From Bhargavaea sp. CC-171006 (lineage in GTDB: Bacteria; Bacillota; Bacilli; Bacillales_A; Planococcaceae): a stretch of 53,480 bases of DNA. The stretch's first letter is position 1. Every line of letters begins with the position of its first letter. Shown piece by piece: positions 1-9,064 of this stretch. The notes beneath the pieces were generated by a model. It did no database searches. It worked only from the letters and a program-made list of their open reading frames with translations, and was not told where the DNA came from. Location of the stretch: NCBI RefSeq assembly GCF_009761675.1, contig NZ_QUZH01000008.1, forward strand, positions 1 through 53,480. The letters run 5' to 3'. The translations under genes and the position numbers were made by a program.

Positions 1-27
1 AAGAGTAGGACGTCGCTGGGCACAAGG

Positions 28-54
28 CCGTCTCCTTATGGAGGCGGTTTTTTT
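28..54 (+). terminator. Rho-independent terminator
   Basis: The stem CCGTCTCC / GGAGGCGG with a TTAT loop is followed by seven T. It ends a transcript that enters from the left of the window. Confidence 0.85.
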
Positions 55-87
55 GTGCGTAAAAAGTCCGAAGGACTATTCACAGAA

Positions 88-177
88 GTGCTCATAGAAA
101 CTCGGCGAGCGCTCATAGAAGACCTGCAAGCGCTCGTAGAATGGACGGAAGCGCTCGTAGAAATCAATGAGCGCTTA
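88..177. repeat. 21-bp tandem repeat block (about 4.5 units)
   Basis: A 12-bp core, GYGCTCRTAGAA, recurs at 88, 109, 130 and 151 with an exact 21-bp period, and a truncated fifth copy (GCGCTTA) starts at 171. The nine bases between cores vary. Because 21 is a multiple of three, one frame stays open and reads as heptads (ALIEDLQ, ALVEWTE, ALVEINE). The block lies between two terminators and has no good ribosome binding site, so it is probably an intergenic repeat and not a gene. The rest of 1-354 holds only the two terminators and the leader of the next gene. Confidence 0.75.
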
Positions 178-210
178 TGTGGTGGTATCGATTTTCAAAT
201 CAATGCAAAA

Positions 211-238
211 CCATCTCCACAAGGAGATGGTGCTTTTT
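211..238 (+). terminator. Second hairpin terminator before the amino-acid ABC operon
   Basis: The stem CCATCTCC / GGAGATGG with an ACAA loop is followed by TGCTTTTT. With the hairpin at 28-54 it brackets the 21-bp repeat block, so any transcript of that block would be short and self-contained. Confidence 0.75.
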
Positions 239-354
239 GTATTTTGACCTTATTTGCAGAGTGAAAAGACGGAAATTGCCGAATTATCATTCTAATAGGT
301 CTTCCTTTATGGTATTGTGGAGGGGGATAATTCTAAAGACAGGGGGGCTTTTGA

Positions 355-1152
355 ATGAAGGGGTTTAAATATCTGCTGACACTGGCGGCGCTGGTTCTGT
401 TCCTTGCAGCTTGCGGCACCAGTGATGATGGAGCATCTGAAGAAGAGGGCAGCTCGGGTGACGGCGGCGGTGACGGCCAGACGTATACAGTCGGCATTGA
501 CACGACCTATCCGCCATTTGAGTTTGAAGACAGCAGCGGGAATTACAAGGGGATTGACGTTGACCTGATCAAGGCCATCGCAAAAAATCAGGGGTTCGAG
601 GTAAAGCTTGAGCCGATGGATTTCGGCGGAATCATTCCGGCTCTCCAGGCAGGCCAGCTGGATGTTGCGATTGCCGGGATGAGTATTACGGATGAACGTA
701 AGGAAATCGTTGATTTCTCCGAACCTTACTTTGAAGCGGGGCTGACGCTTGTCGCCCAGAAAGACAACAATGAGATCGAGGCACTTGAAGACCTGGAAGG
801 CAAAACAGTTGTCGTCAAATCCGGCACGACTGGTGCCCAGTTCGCCCAGGATAATCAGGATGAATACGGTTATGAAATCACCGTGCTTGAAGACAGCCCG
901 TCGATGTTCCAGGAAGTGTCGAACGGCAATGCGGATGTCCTTATCGAAGACTATCCGGTGATCGCGTATGCCATCGCTGAAAGCAACCTGGATCTGCAGA
1001 TTGTGGGTGACCGTCTGAACGGGGACAACTATGGTATTGCCGTCCTGAAGGGTGAAAACGCGGATCTTCTCGACAAGATCAATGCGGGGCTTCAGGAACT
1101 GAAAGACAGCGGCGAGTATGACGAGATCCTGAACACGTACATCTCGGAATAA
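355..1152 (+). CDS. Polar amino-acid ABC transporter, substrate-binding lipoprotein
   Basis: A 265-residue family 3 solute-binding protein that captures a polar amino acid outside the membrane and hands it to the permease at 1233. It has a lipoprotein signal with lipobox LAAC (Cys20), then a Ser/Gly/Asp-rich linker, then the binding fold. TYPPFEF near the start of the fold and DVAIAGMSITDERKE are typical of GlnH/ArtP-like proteins. The start follows an AGGGGGG ribosome binding site. Gene order (binding protein, permease, ATPase) matches artPQR of Bacillus subtilis, so arginine is the first guess, but glutamine or cystine cannot be excluded from sequence. Confidence 0.9.
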   Translation: MKGFKYLLTLAALVLFLAACGTSDDGASEEEGSSGDGGGDGQTYTVGIDTTYPPFEFEDSSGNYKGIDVDLIKAIAKNQGFEVKLEPMDFGGIIPALQAGQLDVAIAGMSITDERKEIVDFSEPYFEAGLTLVAQKDNNEIEALEDLEGKTVVVKSGTTGAQFAQDNQDEYGYEITVLEDSPSMFQEVSNGNADVLIEDYPVIAYAIAESNLDLQIVGDRLNGDNYGIAVLKGENADLLDKINAGLQELKDSGEYDEILNTYISE

Positions 1153-1167
1153 GGCGGATTGGCAAAC

Positions 1168-1189
1168 GGCGCGCTGGTGCGCGCCTTTT
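1168..1189 (+). terminator. Attenuator hairpin between binding protein and permease
   Basis: The stem GGCGCGC / GCGCGCC with a TGGT loop is followed by only four T. A weak terminator here would let some transcripts stop after the binding-protein gene, giving more binding protein than permease. The function is inferred from position. Confidence 0.65.
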
Positions 1190-1232
1190 CCATTTATACA
1201 ACAGAGATCTGCAACGACGGGGGAGTGAATAA

Positions 1233-1877
1233 ATGGATACGATCATTGAGTCCCTTCCCATGCTGTGGGAAGGCTTGAAAATGACGCTTTATATTTTTGC
1301 AATCGCCATAGTCCTAGGATTTCTCATCGGCTTGATCATGGCGCTTCTGCGGCTGGCGCCATTTAAGGTCCTGAACTGGATCGCCAAGATTTTCATTGAC
1401 GCAATACGGGGGACGCCGTTTATTGTCCAGCTGTTCTTCATCTACTTTGGGCTGAACTCATTTTCTTGGGTATCCCTCGATAATGTTTGGGCCGGAATTG
1501 TAACCGTTGCCATCAATGCGGGGGCTTACTTCGCGGAAATCATCCGTGCCGGAATCCAGTCGATCGATAAGGGGCAGACGGAAGCGGCAAGGTCGCTGGG
1601 ACTGAACCAGTCCCAGAACATGCGCTATATCATTCTGCCCCAGGCTTTCCGGCGGATGCTGCCGACGATCACGAACCAGGCGATCATTTCACTTAAGGAT
1701 ACTTCTCTCCTTTCAATCATCGGAGTCGCCGATCTGACACAGCGCGGGCGGGTTATCGTCAGTGCGACATTCGAGCCATTCACCATCTACCTTGCGCTCG
1801 GTGTCATGTACTTTATCATCATCTATCTGTTGTCACTCTTGTCCAGTTATCTGGAAAGGAGGTTTGTCCTGCGATGA
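1233..1877 (+). CDS. Polar amino-acid ABC transporter permease
   Basis: A 214-residue inner-membrane permease of the HisM/GlnP family, with about five hydrophobic segments. The cytoplasmic EAA loop, which contacts the ATPase, is visible around residues 110-135 ([12 protein letters not shown]...LPQAFRR). It very likely works as a homodimer, since only one permease gene is present. The start has GGGGGAG upstream. Its last codons overlap the ATPase gene by four bases (ATGA), so the two are translationally coupled. Confidence 0.92.
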   Translation: MDTIIESLPMLWEGLKMTLYIFAIAIVLGFLIGLIMALLRLAPFKVLNWIAKIFIDAIRGTPFIVQLFFIYFGLNSFSWVSLDNVWAGIVTVAINAGAYFAEIIRAGIQSIDKGQTEAARSLGLNQSQNMRYIILPQAFRRMLPTITNQAIISLKDTSLLSIIGVADLTQRGRVIVSATFEPFTIYLALGVMYFIIIYLLSLLSSYLERRFVLR

Positions 1878-2602
1878 GTATGATTCAAGTAAGCAATCTC
1901 AAGAAGTCATTCGGGGATCTGGAAGTCATAAAAGATATGTCAACTGCTGTCGAGCCTTCTGAAGTGGTGTGTGTGATCGGGCCATCCGGTTCCGGAAAAA
2001 GCACATTTCTCCGGTGCCTGAACCGGCTGGAGGAGATATCGGGCGGTCACGTCTATATCGATGGTGCAGATATCACCGATCCGAAAAACAACATCAATGA
2101 AATCCGTCAAAAGGTCGGGATGGTGTTTCAGCACTTTAACCTGTTTCCGCATATGACGGTACTGGAGAACCTGACACTCGCCCCGATCAAGCTTGGCAAG
2201 CTGAAACCGGATGCCGCCGAGAAAAAGGCGCTTGGCCTGCTGGATAAGGTCGGTCTGGGTGCCAAGGCGAAGTCTTATCCGGGTGAATTGTCAGGCGGCC
2301 AAAAACAGCGCGTGGCCATTGCAAGATCCCTTGCCATGGATCCGAAGGTGATGCTGTTCGACGAGCCGACCTCGGCTCTCGACCCGGAGATGGTAGGGGA
2401 TGTTCTCGGCGTAATGAAGGACCTTGCAAAAGAGGGCATGACAATGATTGTCGTGACGCATGAGATGGGCTTTGCTGCCGAAGTCGCAGACAGGGTACTG
2501 TTCATCGACGGAGGCTACATCGTCGAAGAGAATATACCGAATGAACTGTTTGGCAACCCGCAGCATGAGCGGACCAAAGCTTTCCTGAGCAAAGTGCTAT
2601 GA
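1874..2602 (+). CDS. Polar amino-acid ABC transporter ATPase
   Basis: A 242-residue ATPase that powers the importer encoded just upstream. Walker A is GPSGSGKST near residue 35, the signature is LSGGQKQR, and Walker B is [14 protein letters not shown], followed by the switch His in VVTHEMGF. Length and motifs are those of the GlnQ/ArtR/HisP group. It is the last gene of a three-gene operon closed by the hairpin at 2612. No regulatory domain follows the ATPase domain. Confidence 0.94.
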   Translation: MSMIQVSNLKKSFGDLEVIKDMSTAVEPSEVVCVIGPSGSGKSTFLRCLNRLEEISGGHVYIDGADITDPKNNINEIRQKVGMVFQHFNLFPHMTVLENLTLAPIKLGKLKPDAAEKKALGLLDKVGLGAKAKSYPGELSGGQKQRVAIARSLAMDPKVMLFDEPTSALDPEMVGDVLGVMKDLAKEGMTMIVVTHEMGFAAEVADRVLFIDGGYIVEENIPNELFGNPQHERTKAFLSKVL

Positions 2603-2611
2603 AAATATTCT

Positions 2612-2643
2612 AAAACCGTCTCCCTTGCAGGAGGCGGTTTTTC
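2612..2643 (+). terminator. Terminator of the amino-acid ABC operon
   Basis: ACCGTCTCC pairs with GGAGGCGGT around a CTTGCA loop, followed by TTTTT. The stem closely resembles the hairpin at 28-54. Confidence 0.88.
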
Positions 2644-2774
2644 TGACTTGGCGGCAGCCGGTTAATATTAGGTTCACAAACGACCGTGAAAGCCGGCAGA
2701 TTGTCGGAGTGCGCGCACCTCTCCTGCTTGTCCCGTTTCCCGCCATGTTGCACAATGGAGTCAGGAAAGAAGGG

Positions 2775-3452
2775 ATGAACGTGAAGATTCTGGTAGTCGA
2801 TGACGATCCGGGAATCCGGGAACTGGTCCGGATCACCCTGCAGGATGCCGGATACGCGGTCGCTGCTGCGGCAGAGGCCATCGGCGCACTCTCGATGCTG
2901 GAAGCGGAAAATCCGGATCTGGCGATTGTTGATGTCATGATGCCCGGCATGGACGGTTTTGCGCTCACAAGGGAATTGAAGTCGTTCAAAGATATGCCTG
3001 TGCTGCTCCTGACTGCGAAAGGAGCGCTGGAAGACAAGGAACGGGGTTTCCGGGCGGGGTCCGATGACTATGTCGTGAAGCCGTTCGAGCCGAAGGAGCT
3101 TCTGTTCCGGGTGGAGGCGATCTTGCGCCGCTATGGGAAGGAGGAGGAGGCGCCGATTTTGGCGGGTCCGCTTGAAATCGACCGGCAGAGCTATGAAGTG
3201 ACATGCGGCAGCCGGACTCTTCTGCTTCCCCTGAAGGAGTTTGAGCTGCTGACGATTCTTGCATCGCGTCCCAATGTGGTATTTGAGCGAGAACGGCTTC
3301 TGGAGCTTGTGTGGGGGCTTGATTATGAAGGGGATGGCGGGACGCTGTCCGTGCATATCAAGCGCATCAGAGGACGCCTGGAGGGGCTTACGGATCGCGT
3401 CTCGATCGTAACCGTCAGGGGCGTCGGCTATAAGATGGAGATCCTCCCATGA
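2775..3452 (+). CDS. OmpR-family response regulator
   Basis: A 225-residue DNA-binding regulator, the partner of the histidine kinase that follows with a four-base overlap. The receiver domain (about 1-115) has the acidic cluster DDD at 10-11, the phosphoacceptor Asp53 in DVMMPGMDG and Lys102 in VVKPF. The C-terminal winged helix (about 130-222) ends with RGVGYKME, normal for OmpR/PhoB proteins. The start is placed at the ATG after AAGAAGGG; an in-frame ATG 30 bases upstream lacks a comparable ribosome binding site. Its targets cannot be read here. Confidence 0.92.
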   Translation: MNVKILVVDDDPGIRELVRITLQDAGYAVAAAAEAIGALSMLEAENPDLAIVDVMMPGMDGFALTRELKSFKDMPVLLLTAKGALEDKERGFRAGSDDYVVKPFEPKELLFRVEAILRRYGKEEEAPILAGPLEIDRQSYEVTCGSRTLLLPLKEFELLTILASRPNVVFERERLLELVWGLDYEGDGGTLSVHIKRIRGRLEGLTDRVSIVTVRGVGYKMEILP

Positions 3453-4825
3453 AATCGCTCTATGGCAAATTCGTCCTGGTTTCTGTTCTCGTACTTACAG
3501 GAGGACTGGTTTTGTCGTACCTGATTGTCAACTCGGTGTATCACCGTGTGATGAAGGAAGACAATGACGCAAAACACGTTGCGATTGCAGATTCGATGGC
3601 TACATTTATCGGGGAAAACAGCAATCTCGACCTTGATCAGTATATGAGAACCCAGGCGGATGCCGGCTATATCCTCTATGTGACAGACCGTGAAGGGGAC
3701 GGCAGCTTCTACGGCGGACCCTTTGATGACAAAACCCTTCCTCCCGGAACGGTCGAAAAAGTGCTGTCCGGGGAAACCTACCACGGCATGCGGGACCTGC
3801 CTGCGGAAACATTCTGGGCAGGGTATTTTGCCAATGACCTTGCAAACACAGCAGGAGTCCCATTCACATATGACGGCCGGCCGCATGCACTTTTTATCCG
3901 GCCGGATATCGGTCTCCTGTTCAGTGAGCTGCACTGGCTGACGGCGATTATGCTCGTATCGATCGCGGTGATCGGTTTTCTGGCGGTCCTGGTTACGGCC
4001 AAGCGTCTGATTCGTCCGCTCACAGAGCTGACTGAGGCGACCAACCGGGTGGCTGAGGAGCAGTTCAAGGACCTGCCCGATATCCGCCGGGCAGATGAAA
4101 TCGGCCAACTGTCCGACAGCTTCCGGAGAATGGCCGATAAGCTAGCGGAAAATGACCTTGCGCGAAAGGCCTTTATCAGTGATGTTTCGCACGACTTCCA
4201 GTCACCACTTCAGAATATGAGAGGGTATGCGACCCTTCTCATGAATCCGGAGCTCTCCCGCGACCGGCGCCTGGAGTACGCCAAAATTATCCATGACGAG
4301 TCAGGAAGGCTGTCAGGACTGTCCAGGCAACTGCTTTTGCTCACTTCAATTGACCAGTTCACAGCACTTCCGGAACGGGTCAGCATCAATGTGACCCGGC
4401 AGCTCAAGGAAGCTGTTCGGAAATTCCGGTGGTCCTTTGACGAAAAAGAGCTGTCGGTCTCCATGGAAGCAGAGAATATGGAGATCTGCGGGGACCGGGA
4501 ACTTCTGGAGAAAGTCTGGGAAAATCTGTTGTCGAATGCAGTGAAGTACACACCTGACGGGGGAGAGGTCGCGATTGTCCTGAAAAAAGAGGATCATCAA
4601 GTCACCGTCACAGTCGAGGACTCGGGACCGGGCATCGCGCCGGAAGACAGGCAGCGGGTTTTTGAACGGTTCTACCGGACGGAAAAAGCCAGAGGCAAGG
4701 AAGGTGGGACAGGGCTCGGCCTGTCCATCGTGAAGGAGGTTGTCGGTCTGCATGGCGGAAGTGTTGTGGCCAGTGTCAGCGATCTGGGAGGGGCCAAGTT
4801 CACGGTTACTCTTCCGGGACGGTAA
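3449..4825 (+). CDS. Membrane sensor histidine kinase
   Basis: A 458-residue kinase with an N-terminal TM helix (about 8-28), an extracytoplasmic sensor region of about 130 residues, a second TM (about 163-184), HAMP, HisKA and HATPase domains. The phosphorylated His is near residue 248 in SHDFQSPL, a variant of the usual HELRTPL. The N box (ENLLSNAVKY), G1 (DSGPGI), F box (FERFYR) and G2 (GTGLGLSI) are all intact. It is coupled to the response regulator. The signal sensed is unknown; nothing adjacent looks like a dedicated resistance transporter in the same operon. Confidence 0.93.
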   Translation: MKSLYGKFVLVSVLVLTGGLVLSYLIVNSVYHRVMKEDNDAKHVAIADSMATFIGENSNLDLDQYMRTQADAGYILYVTDREGDGSFYGGPFDDKTLPPGTVEKVLSGETYHGMRDLPAETFWAGYFANDLANTAGVPFTYDGRPHALFIRPDIGLLFSELHWLTAIMLVSIAVIGFLAVLVTAKRLIRPLTELTEATNRVAEEQFKDLPDIRRADEIGQLSDSFRRMADKLAENDLARKAFISDVSHDFQSPLQNMRGYATLLMNPELSRDRRLEYAKIIHDESGRLSGLSRQLLLLTSIDQFTALPERVSINVTRQLKEAVRKFRWSFDEKELSVSMEAENMEICGDRELLEKVWENLLSNAVKYTPDGGEVAIVLKKEDHQVTVTVEDSGPGIAPEDRQRVFERFYRTEKARGKEGGTGLGLSIVKEVVGLHGGSVVASVSDLGGAKFTVTLPGR

Positions 4826-4900
4826 TCCAATAGTTTGAAAACCGGCACCCAGTACTGGATCGATGGCGGAATGGCTGCTCTCTGAACCCATCCGCCGACC

Positions 4901-4927
4901 AAACCGCATGGAAACATGCGGTTTTTT
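4901..4927 (+). terminator. Terminator of the two-component operon
   Basis: The perfect 10-bp stem AAACCGCATG / CATGCGGTTT with a GAAA tetraloop is followed by a T-run. Confidence 0.9.
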
Positions 4928-5008
4928 TCTATATTGTCACCCCGAGTTCATCTTCCGTTCAACTTGGAGATTTATAATGAAACCATCAAGTGAACGGAGG
5001 GATTCAAC

Positions 5009-5410
5009 ATGCAAGAAAAATGGAGTCTGCGCCTCATGCGCATCGCAGCCATTTTCGGGCTGATCGGTACGGTGATCGGCTCCCACATGGCAGGAGCGGG
5101 ATCCTATGCGTTCCGCCCGATCCACGCTCATATCCTGCTCGTCGGCTGGCTGTCGGTGTTTTCCTGGGGCGTCTTTTATAAGCTTTACGCAGTACGGTCT
5201 CAGAAACTGGTCGCCATCCACGGCTGGACAGGAATCCTCGGGGCGATCGGCCTGACCGCGGGGATGTGGCTGCAGTTCATGCAGCCGTTCGGAATCAATG
5301 AAACGTTCTCGCTCATCTTCTACATCGTAGGTGGGACAACTCTGCTCGTCGCATTCGCATTGTTTGTTGCGATAACCTTCATGACTGAGAAAGAAGGAAA
5401 TCGCCGATGA
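5009..5410 (+). CDS. Four-TM protein resembling a heme-copper oxidase/NnrS fragment
   Basis: A 133-residue membrane protein with four predicted helices. RPIHAHILLVGW in the second helix places histidines as in the heme-binding helices of oxidase subunit I and NnrS-like proteins, and two more His lie at SHMAG and IHGW. Short proteins of this kind are often labelled cytochrome c oxidase in Bacillales, but this one is far too short to be an oxidase. The start follows GGAGGG. It overlaps the MMPL exporter gene by four bases, so the two are made together. Heme binding is inference. Confidence 0.7.
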   Translation: MQEKWSLRLMRIAAIFGLIGTVIGSHMAGAGSYAFRPIHAHILLVGWLSVFSWGVFYKLYAVRSQKLVAIHGWTGILGAIGLTAGMWLQFMQPFGINETFSLIFYIVGGTTLLVAFALFVAITFMTEKEGNRR

Positions 5411-7491
5411 AAGGAAAACGGAAGTATTGGGCGACCCTGCTCATCTGGATCATCGCGGCGTCGGTGCTGTCCATGGTGGCACCCGGGGCAAGGGACTTTT
5501 TCGAGCCGAATGAAAACTCCGGACTTCCTGCGGATGAGCCGTCGATTGTCGCTTCCGAGCGGATCAACGATTACTTCCCTTCGGAGGAAGGGGTTCCCGC
5601 TATCGTTGTTGCAGAAAACTCGGATGGGCTGACCGAAGAACAGATCACCGCCTTTGCGGAAGCGATCGGCGGGCTTTCCGAAAACGGGTCCTATGAAGAC
5701 GTGACGGTCATCCCGGCACAGGCGCTTCTTGGAACAAGGGATACGTTCCTCTCCGAAGATGGAACGGTATTTTTTGCTCCGGTCACCCTGCCTGGCCTGG
5801 AAGGGACGGAGCTGAAGGTTCTTCTGGACGACATGAAAGAAACCGTCGCCGCGGAAGCGGGAGACGGCATGGAAATCTATTGGACCGGGCCGGCGGGTAT
5901 CGCTGCCGATGCTGTCGAGCTGTTTTCACGGGCGGATGTCGTCCTGATCCTGTCGACTGTCGCCATTATCCTGGTCCTGCTCCTCATCATCTACCGCTCG
6001 CCGCTTCTGGCGCTGATCCCGCTTATCGGGGCATCGATCGTCTATACGGTCGTCGATAAAGTGGTCGGACTGGGCGCGTCGGCCGGCTGGTACGTCACCG
6101 AGAACCAGTCCATCTCGATCATGCTCGTCCTGCTGTTCGCGGTCGTCACCGACTACTCGCTGCTTGTATTCTCGCGATTCCGCGAAGAATTGCGGACGCA
6201 TGAGGACACAGCGGTGGCCATGGATGCCGCTGTACGGGGCGTCCGGGAACCGATCTTCTTCAGCGGAAGCACCATCTTCCTCGGTGTCCTTACTTTGTTC
6301 GTCGCGCTTTATGAGTCTTACCGGAACTTTGCGCCGGTGTTTGCCATTGCTACTGCGATTATCCTGATCGCCGGCCTGACACTGCTTCCGGCTCTGTTCG
6401 CCATTGCGGGGCGCAAGGCATTCTGGCCGAGGATCCCGGCTTACGGCGAACAGAAGTCAGACAAGAAAACCATCTGGGCGCGCATTGCCGAAAAGGTCAC
6501 GGCCCGCCCGGTTGCATTCCTGATTCCTGTGCTGGCCGTGCTCGTCATCGCTTCGATCAACACGGTCAATTACAAGGAATCGTTTGACCTGATCAAATCG
6601 TTCCCGGATGATCTGTCTTCACGCCAAGGGTTTGAAGTGCTTGGTGACACGTTCGGCGAAGGGGAACTGGCTCCGGGAACGGTGCTTGTTGTGTCAAAAG
6701 ACACGATCACGCCGGACCAGGCTGCGGAACTCGCAGACGCCATCGAAAAAGAACCGGGCATCGCAGGAACCTCCTTCCAGGGCATGCCGGTCTCTGAAGA
6801 CGGCGAGGCGGTCCAGGTCACGGTCACGTTCGACTCGAACCCGTATGAAAGCGATGCTCTTGATGCGGCGAACCAGTTGAGGGACCGCGGCATGGACATC
6901 GCCGAAGAAGCTGGGATCGATGCCGCCGAGTTTCATCTGGCGGGCCAGAGCGCGATCAATGCGGACCTGAGGGACATCAATGACCGTGACACGCTGATCA
7001 TCATGATTGCTGTCGCGCTCCTGATCACGCTCATGCTGGCGTTCCAGACCCGCTCGGTCATCGCGCCACTGTATCTGATCGGCACGCTGCTGCTGTCATT
7101 TGCGGCCACGCTCGGGCTATCGATCTTCCTGTTCGATGTGTTCTTCGGAACGGATGAAATCAGCTACCGCATCCCGCTTTACACATTTGTCTTCCTGATC
7201 GCGCTTGGCGTCGATTACTCCATCATGCTCATCGCCAGGATCCGGGAAGAGCGGAAGCATCATGAGCTGAAGGAGGCCGTCAAGCTCGGTGTCGAGAAAA
7301 CGGGCGGCGTCATCAGTTCGGCAGGGCTTATTCTGGCCGCGACATTCCTTGTGCTCGGTACGATGCCGATTTATGAACTTAAGCTGTTCGGCATCATGAT
7401 GGCACTCGGCATCCTGATCGACACATTCGTCGTCCGGCCGCTGCTGATTCCGGCCATCATCCTCCTGCTCGGGAAAAGGAGCGGAATCTGA
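5407..7491 (+). CDS. MMPL-family RND exporter (YdfJ-like)
   Basis: A 694-residue integral membrane transporter made of two similar halves. Each half has one TM, a large extracytoplasmic domain and then a five- to six-helix bundle. The paired motifs AVVTDYSLLVFSRFREE and LGVDYSIMLIARIREE carry the Asp expected for proton coupling. MMPL proteins export lipids or hydrophobic compounds, and B. subtilis YdfJ has the same length class. The gene is coupled to the small heme-oxidase-like protein upstream and ends at a strong bidirectional terminator. The substrate cannot be told. Confidence 0.9.
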   Translation: MKGKRKYWATLLIWIIAASVLSMVAPGARDFFEPNENSGLPADEPSIVASERINDYFPSEEGVPAIVVAENSDGLTEEQITAFAEAIGGLSENGSYEDVTVIPAQALLGTRDTFLSEDGTVFFAPVTLPGLEGTELKVLLDDMKETVAAEAGDGMEIYWTGPAGIAADAVELFSRADVVLILSTVAIILVLLLIIYRSPLLALIPLIGASIVYTVVDKVVGLGASAGWYVTENQSISIMLVLLFAVVTDYSLLVFSRFREELRTHEDTAVAMDAAVRGVREPIFFSGSTIFLGVLTLFVALYESYRNFAPVFAIATAIILIAGLTLLPALFAIAGRKAFWPRIPAYGEQKSDKKTIWARIAEKVTARPVAFLIPVLAVLVIASINTVNYKESFDLIKSFPDDLSSRQGFEVLGDTFGEGELAPGTVLVVSKDTITPDQAAELADAIEKEPGIAGTSFQGMPVSEDGEAVQVTVTFDSNPYESDALDAANQLRDRGMDIAEEAGIDAAEFHLAGQSAINADLRDINDRDTLIIMIAVALLITLMLAFQTRSVIAPLYLIGTLLLSFAATLGLSIFLFDVFFGTDEISYRIPLYTFVFLIALGVDYSIMLIARIREERKHHELKEAVKLGVEKTGGVISSAGLILAATFLVLGTMPIYELKLFGIMMALGILIDTFVVRPLLIPAIILLLGKRSGI

Positions 7492-7501
7492 TTAAACGAA
7501 T

Positions 7502-7545
7502 AAAACCGCAGGCCTCGTCACGTTGACCGGGCCTGCGGTTTTTTG
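7502..7545. terminator. Bidirectional terminator between convergent genes
   Basis: AAAACCGCAGGCC pairs with GGCCTGCGGTTTT, with T-runs on both strands, between the MMPL exporter (+) and the lipoprotein gene (-). Confidence 0.88.
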
Positions 7546-7550
7546 CATGG

Positions 7551-7982
7551 TTATTCGATGATGATTTTCTTGGACGGCATCGTGTGCTGGCCGCGGGCGG
7601 TCGTATGAGGGATCACCTTATAGGTGCCCGGCTCGTCGAAGGTTTTCGTGATGGGGTAAGCTTCTTCTCCGTCGAATTCGGCCACGATCATTTCGCTTTC
7701 TCCGGCCTCGTTCTGGATCTCGTACTTCACTTCATCCGCGTCTTCAACCACTTCATCACCCAGTGTGACGACGGTGCGGATGGTCACTTCTTCCCCGACA
7801 GCCGCTTTCTCCGGCAACTGCATATCCACGGTGAGCGGGTGTACGCCTTGTGCGGCATCCGTCTCTTCGTGTCCGGCATGGTCACCACCGGTTTCTCCCG
7901 ACTGGTCATCAGAGGTGCCGCACGCGCCGAGCAAGAAAATCAGGAAGGCAGACAAAAGAGTGAAAGTCATTTTTTTCTTCAT
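7551..7982 (-). CDS. YtkA-like lipoprotein
   Basis: A 143-residue exported lipoprotein with lipobox LGAC (Cys21), a His-containing linker (GGDHAGHEET), then an Ig-like YtkA/FixH-type domain (HPLTVDMQLPEKAAVGEEV to the C-terminus). The start is the ATG after AGAGGG; reading further upstream only adds residues that do not resemble a signal. Such domains occur in Bacillales membrane proteins of unknown function, some near copper or cytochrome genes. The His-rich linker could bind metal, but that is inference. Confidence 0.8.
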   Translation of the reverse strand: MKKKMTFTLLSAFLIFLLGACGTSDDQSGETGGDHAGHEETDAAQGVHPLTVDMQLPEKAAVGEEVTIRTVVTLGDEVVEDADEVKYEIQNEAGESEMIVAEFDGEEAYPITKTFDEPGTYKVIPHTTARGQHTMPSKKIIIE

Positions 7983-8061
7983 GAAAGTACCCTCTTTCCA
8001 TTGATCTACTGACTCTATCAAACCATATGGGCATCCGAAAAACATGACAATCAAAAGGCGA

Positions 8062-8964
8062 TTACGGCGATTCAGTGACGATGGGCGTGGCGGAACGCCT
8101 CCGTTCGAACAGCGAGGGCACGATCATGCCGATGAGGATGACGATGATACCCACGAGCTGCACACCCGAGAACGGTTCATGCAGGAGCAGCACGGAAACG
8201 GTGACCGCGACCGGCAGTTCAGTCGAGCTCAGGATCGAGGACAGGCCGGAGCCGACATGCGGAACAGCCATTCCGAACAGGACAACGGGTGCGATGATTC
8301 CGAAGACACCGAGCAGCAAGCCGTACATCCAGAGGCCGTCAGTCAGGCTTCCGTTCCAGAGAATCTCCGGAGACTGGAAGATGGAGATGATGACAGCTGC
8401 GACAAATGATGTGATGAGCAGCCTTGTGAGCGTATCCATGCCCTCGACCGTTTTGCGATTCGAGAAGATAAAAAGAGAGAAGGTGAGTGCCGCGGCCATC
8501 CCCCACGCCCAGCCCTGCCAAGGAATGCCGGTCAGATCGGTGCCGATCAGTCCGGCTGCAAGGACCGTGCCCATAAAGAGAAGGACGAGCGAAATAACTT
8601 CCGCCCGGTTGGGCAGCCGCTTTCTGGCGATGCAGTCAATCAGCATGCCGATCCAGGTAAACTGGAACAACAGGACGACGGCAAGCGATGCGGGCAGGTA
8701 GACCAGCGATTTTCCGTATACGATACCGGTCGCCGCCGTGAAGACGCCTGCCGGGATCAGTGCCGCTGCTCCTTTCAGGCTGGGCAGCCGCCGGTTGATG
8801 ACGGCAAACAGGATGAGCGCCAGGAAAAAGCCGGTCATATATTGGGCGGTTACCGCCTCGGACGCCGTAAAACCGGCGTTCATGGCGAGCTTGATATTGG
8901 TTGACAGGATGCCGTAGCAGGACGAGCCCACTGCGATCATCACGGGATAAATCCATTTAGGCAT
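8062..8964 (-). CDS. EamA/DMT-family transporter
   Basis: A 300-residue membrane protein with ten predicted helices arranged as two EamA repeats (about 8-135 and 150-285). Proteins of this family usually export amino acids or related metabolites. A good GGAGG site precedes the ATG. The C-terminal tail is short and basic (ERRRSATP). It lies 79 bases upstream of the YtkA-like lipoprotein gene on the same strand, with no clear terminator between, so the two may be co-transcribed. The substrate is unknown. Confidence 0.87.
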   Translation of the reverse strand: MPKWIYPVMIAVGSSCYGILSTNIKLAMNAGFTASEAVTAQYMTGFFLALILFAVINRRLPSLKGAAALIPAGVFTAATGIVYGKSLVYLPASLAVVLLFQFTWIGMLIDCIARKRLPNRAEVISLVLLFMGTVLAAGLIGTDLTGIPWQGWAWGMAAALTFSLFIFSNRKTVEGMDTLTRLLITSFVAAVIISIFQSPEILWNGSLTDGLWMYGLLLGVFGIIAPVVLFGMAVPHVGSGLSSILSSTELPVAVTVSVLLLHEPFSGVQLVGIIVILIGMIVPSLFERRRSATPIVTESP

Positions 8965-9064
8965 TTCTTTGTTTCCTCCATTCCAACCGATAGTATAGCA
9001 TGGCCGGAGGGTATGGAGGGAATGGGAGCGTTACTGAAGCGGAGCGGCAAAATTTTCTTCCGGA

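Noticed and set aside
55-264. A 69-codon open frame reading through the 21-bp repeats
   Set aside because: It is open because the period is a multiple of three, has no ribosome binding site, and runs through the terminator at 211-238.
5009-5410. Naming the small protein a cytochrome c oxidase subunit
   Set aside because: At 133 residues it lacks most of the twelve-helix core and the copper ligands of subunit I.
8044-8701. Open frames on the plus strand opposite the DMT transporter gene
   Set aside because: They are antisense to ten clear TM helices, with low-complexity polar translations and no ribosome binding site.
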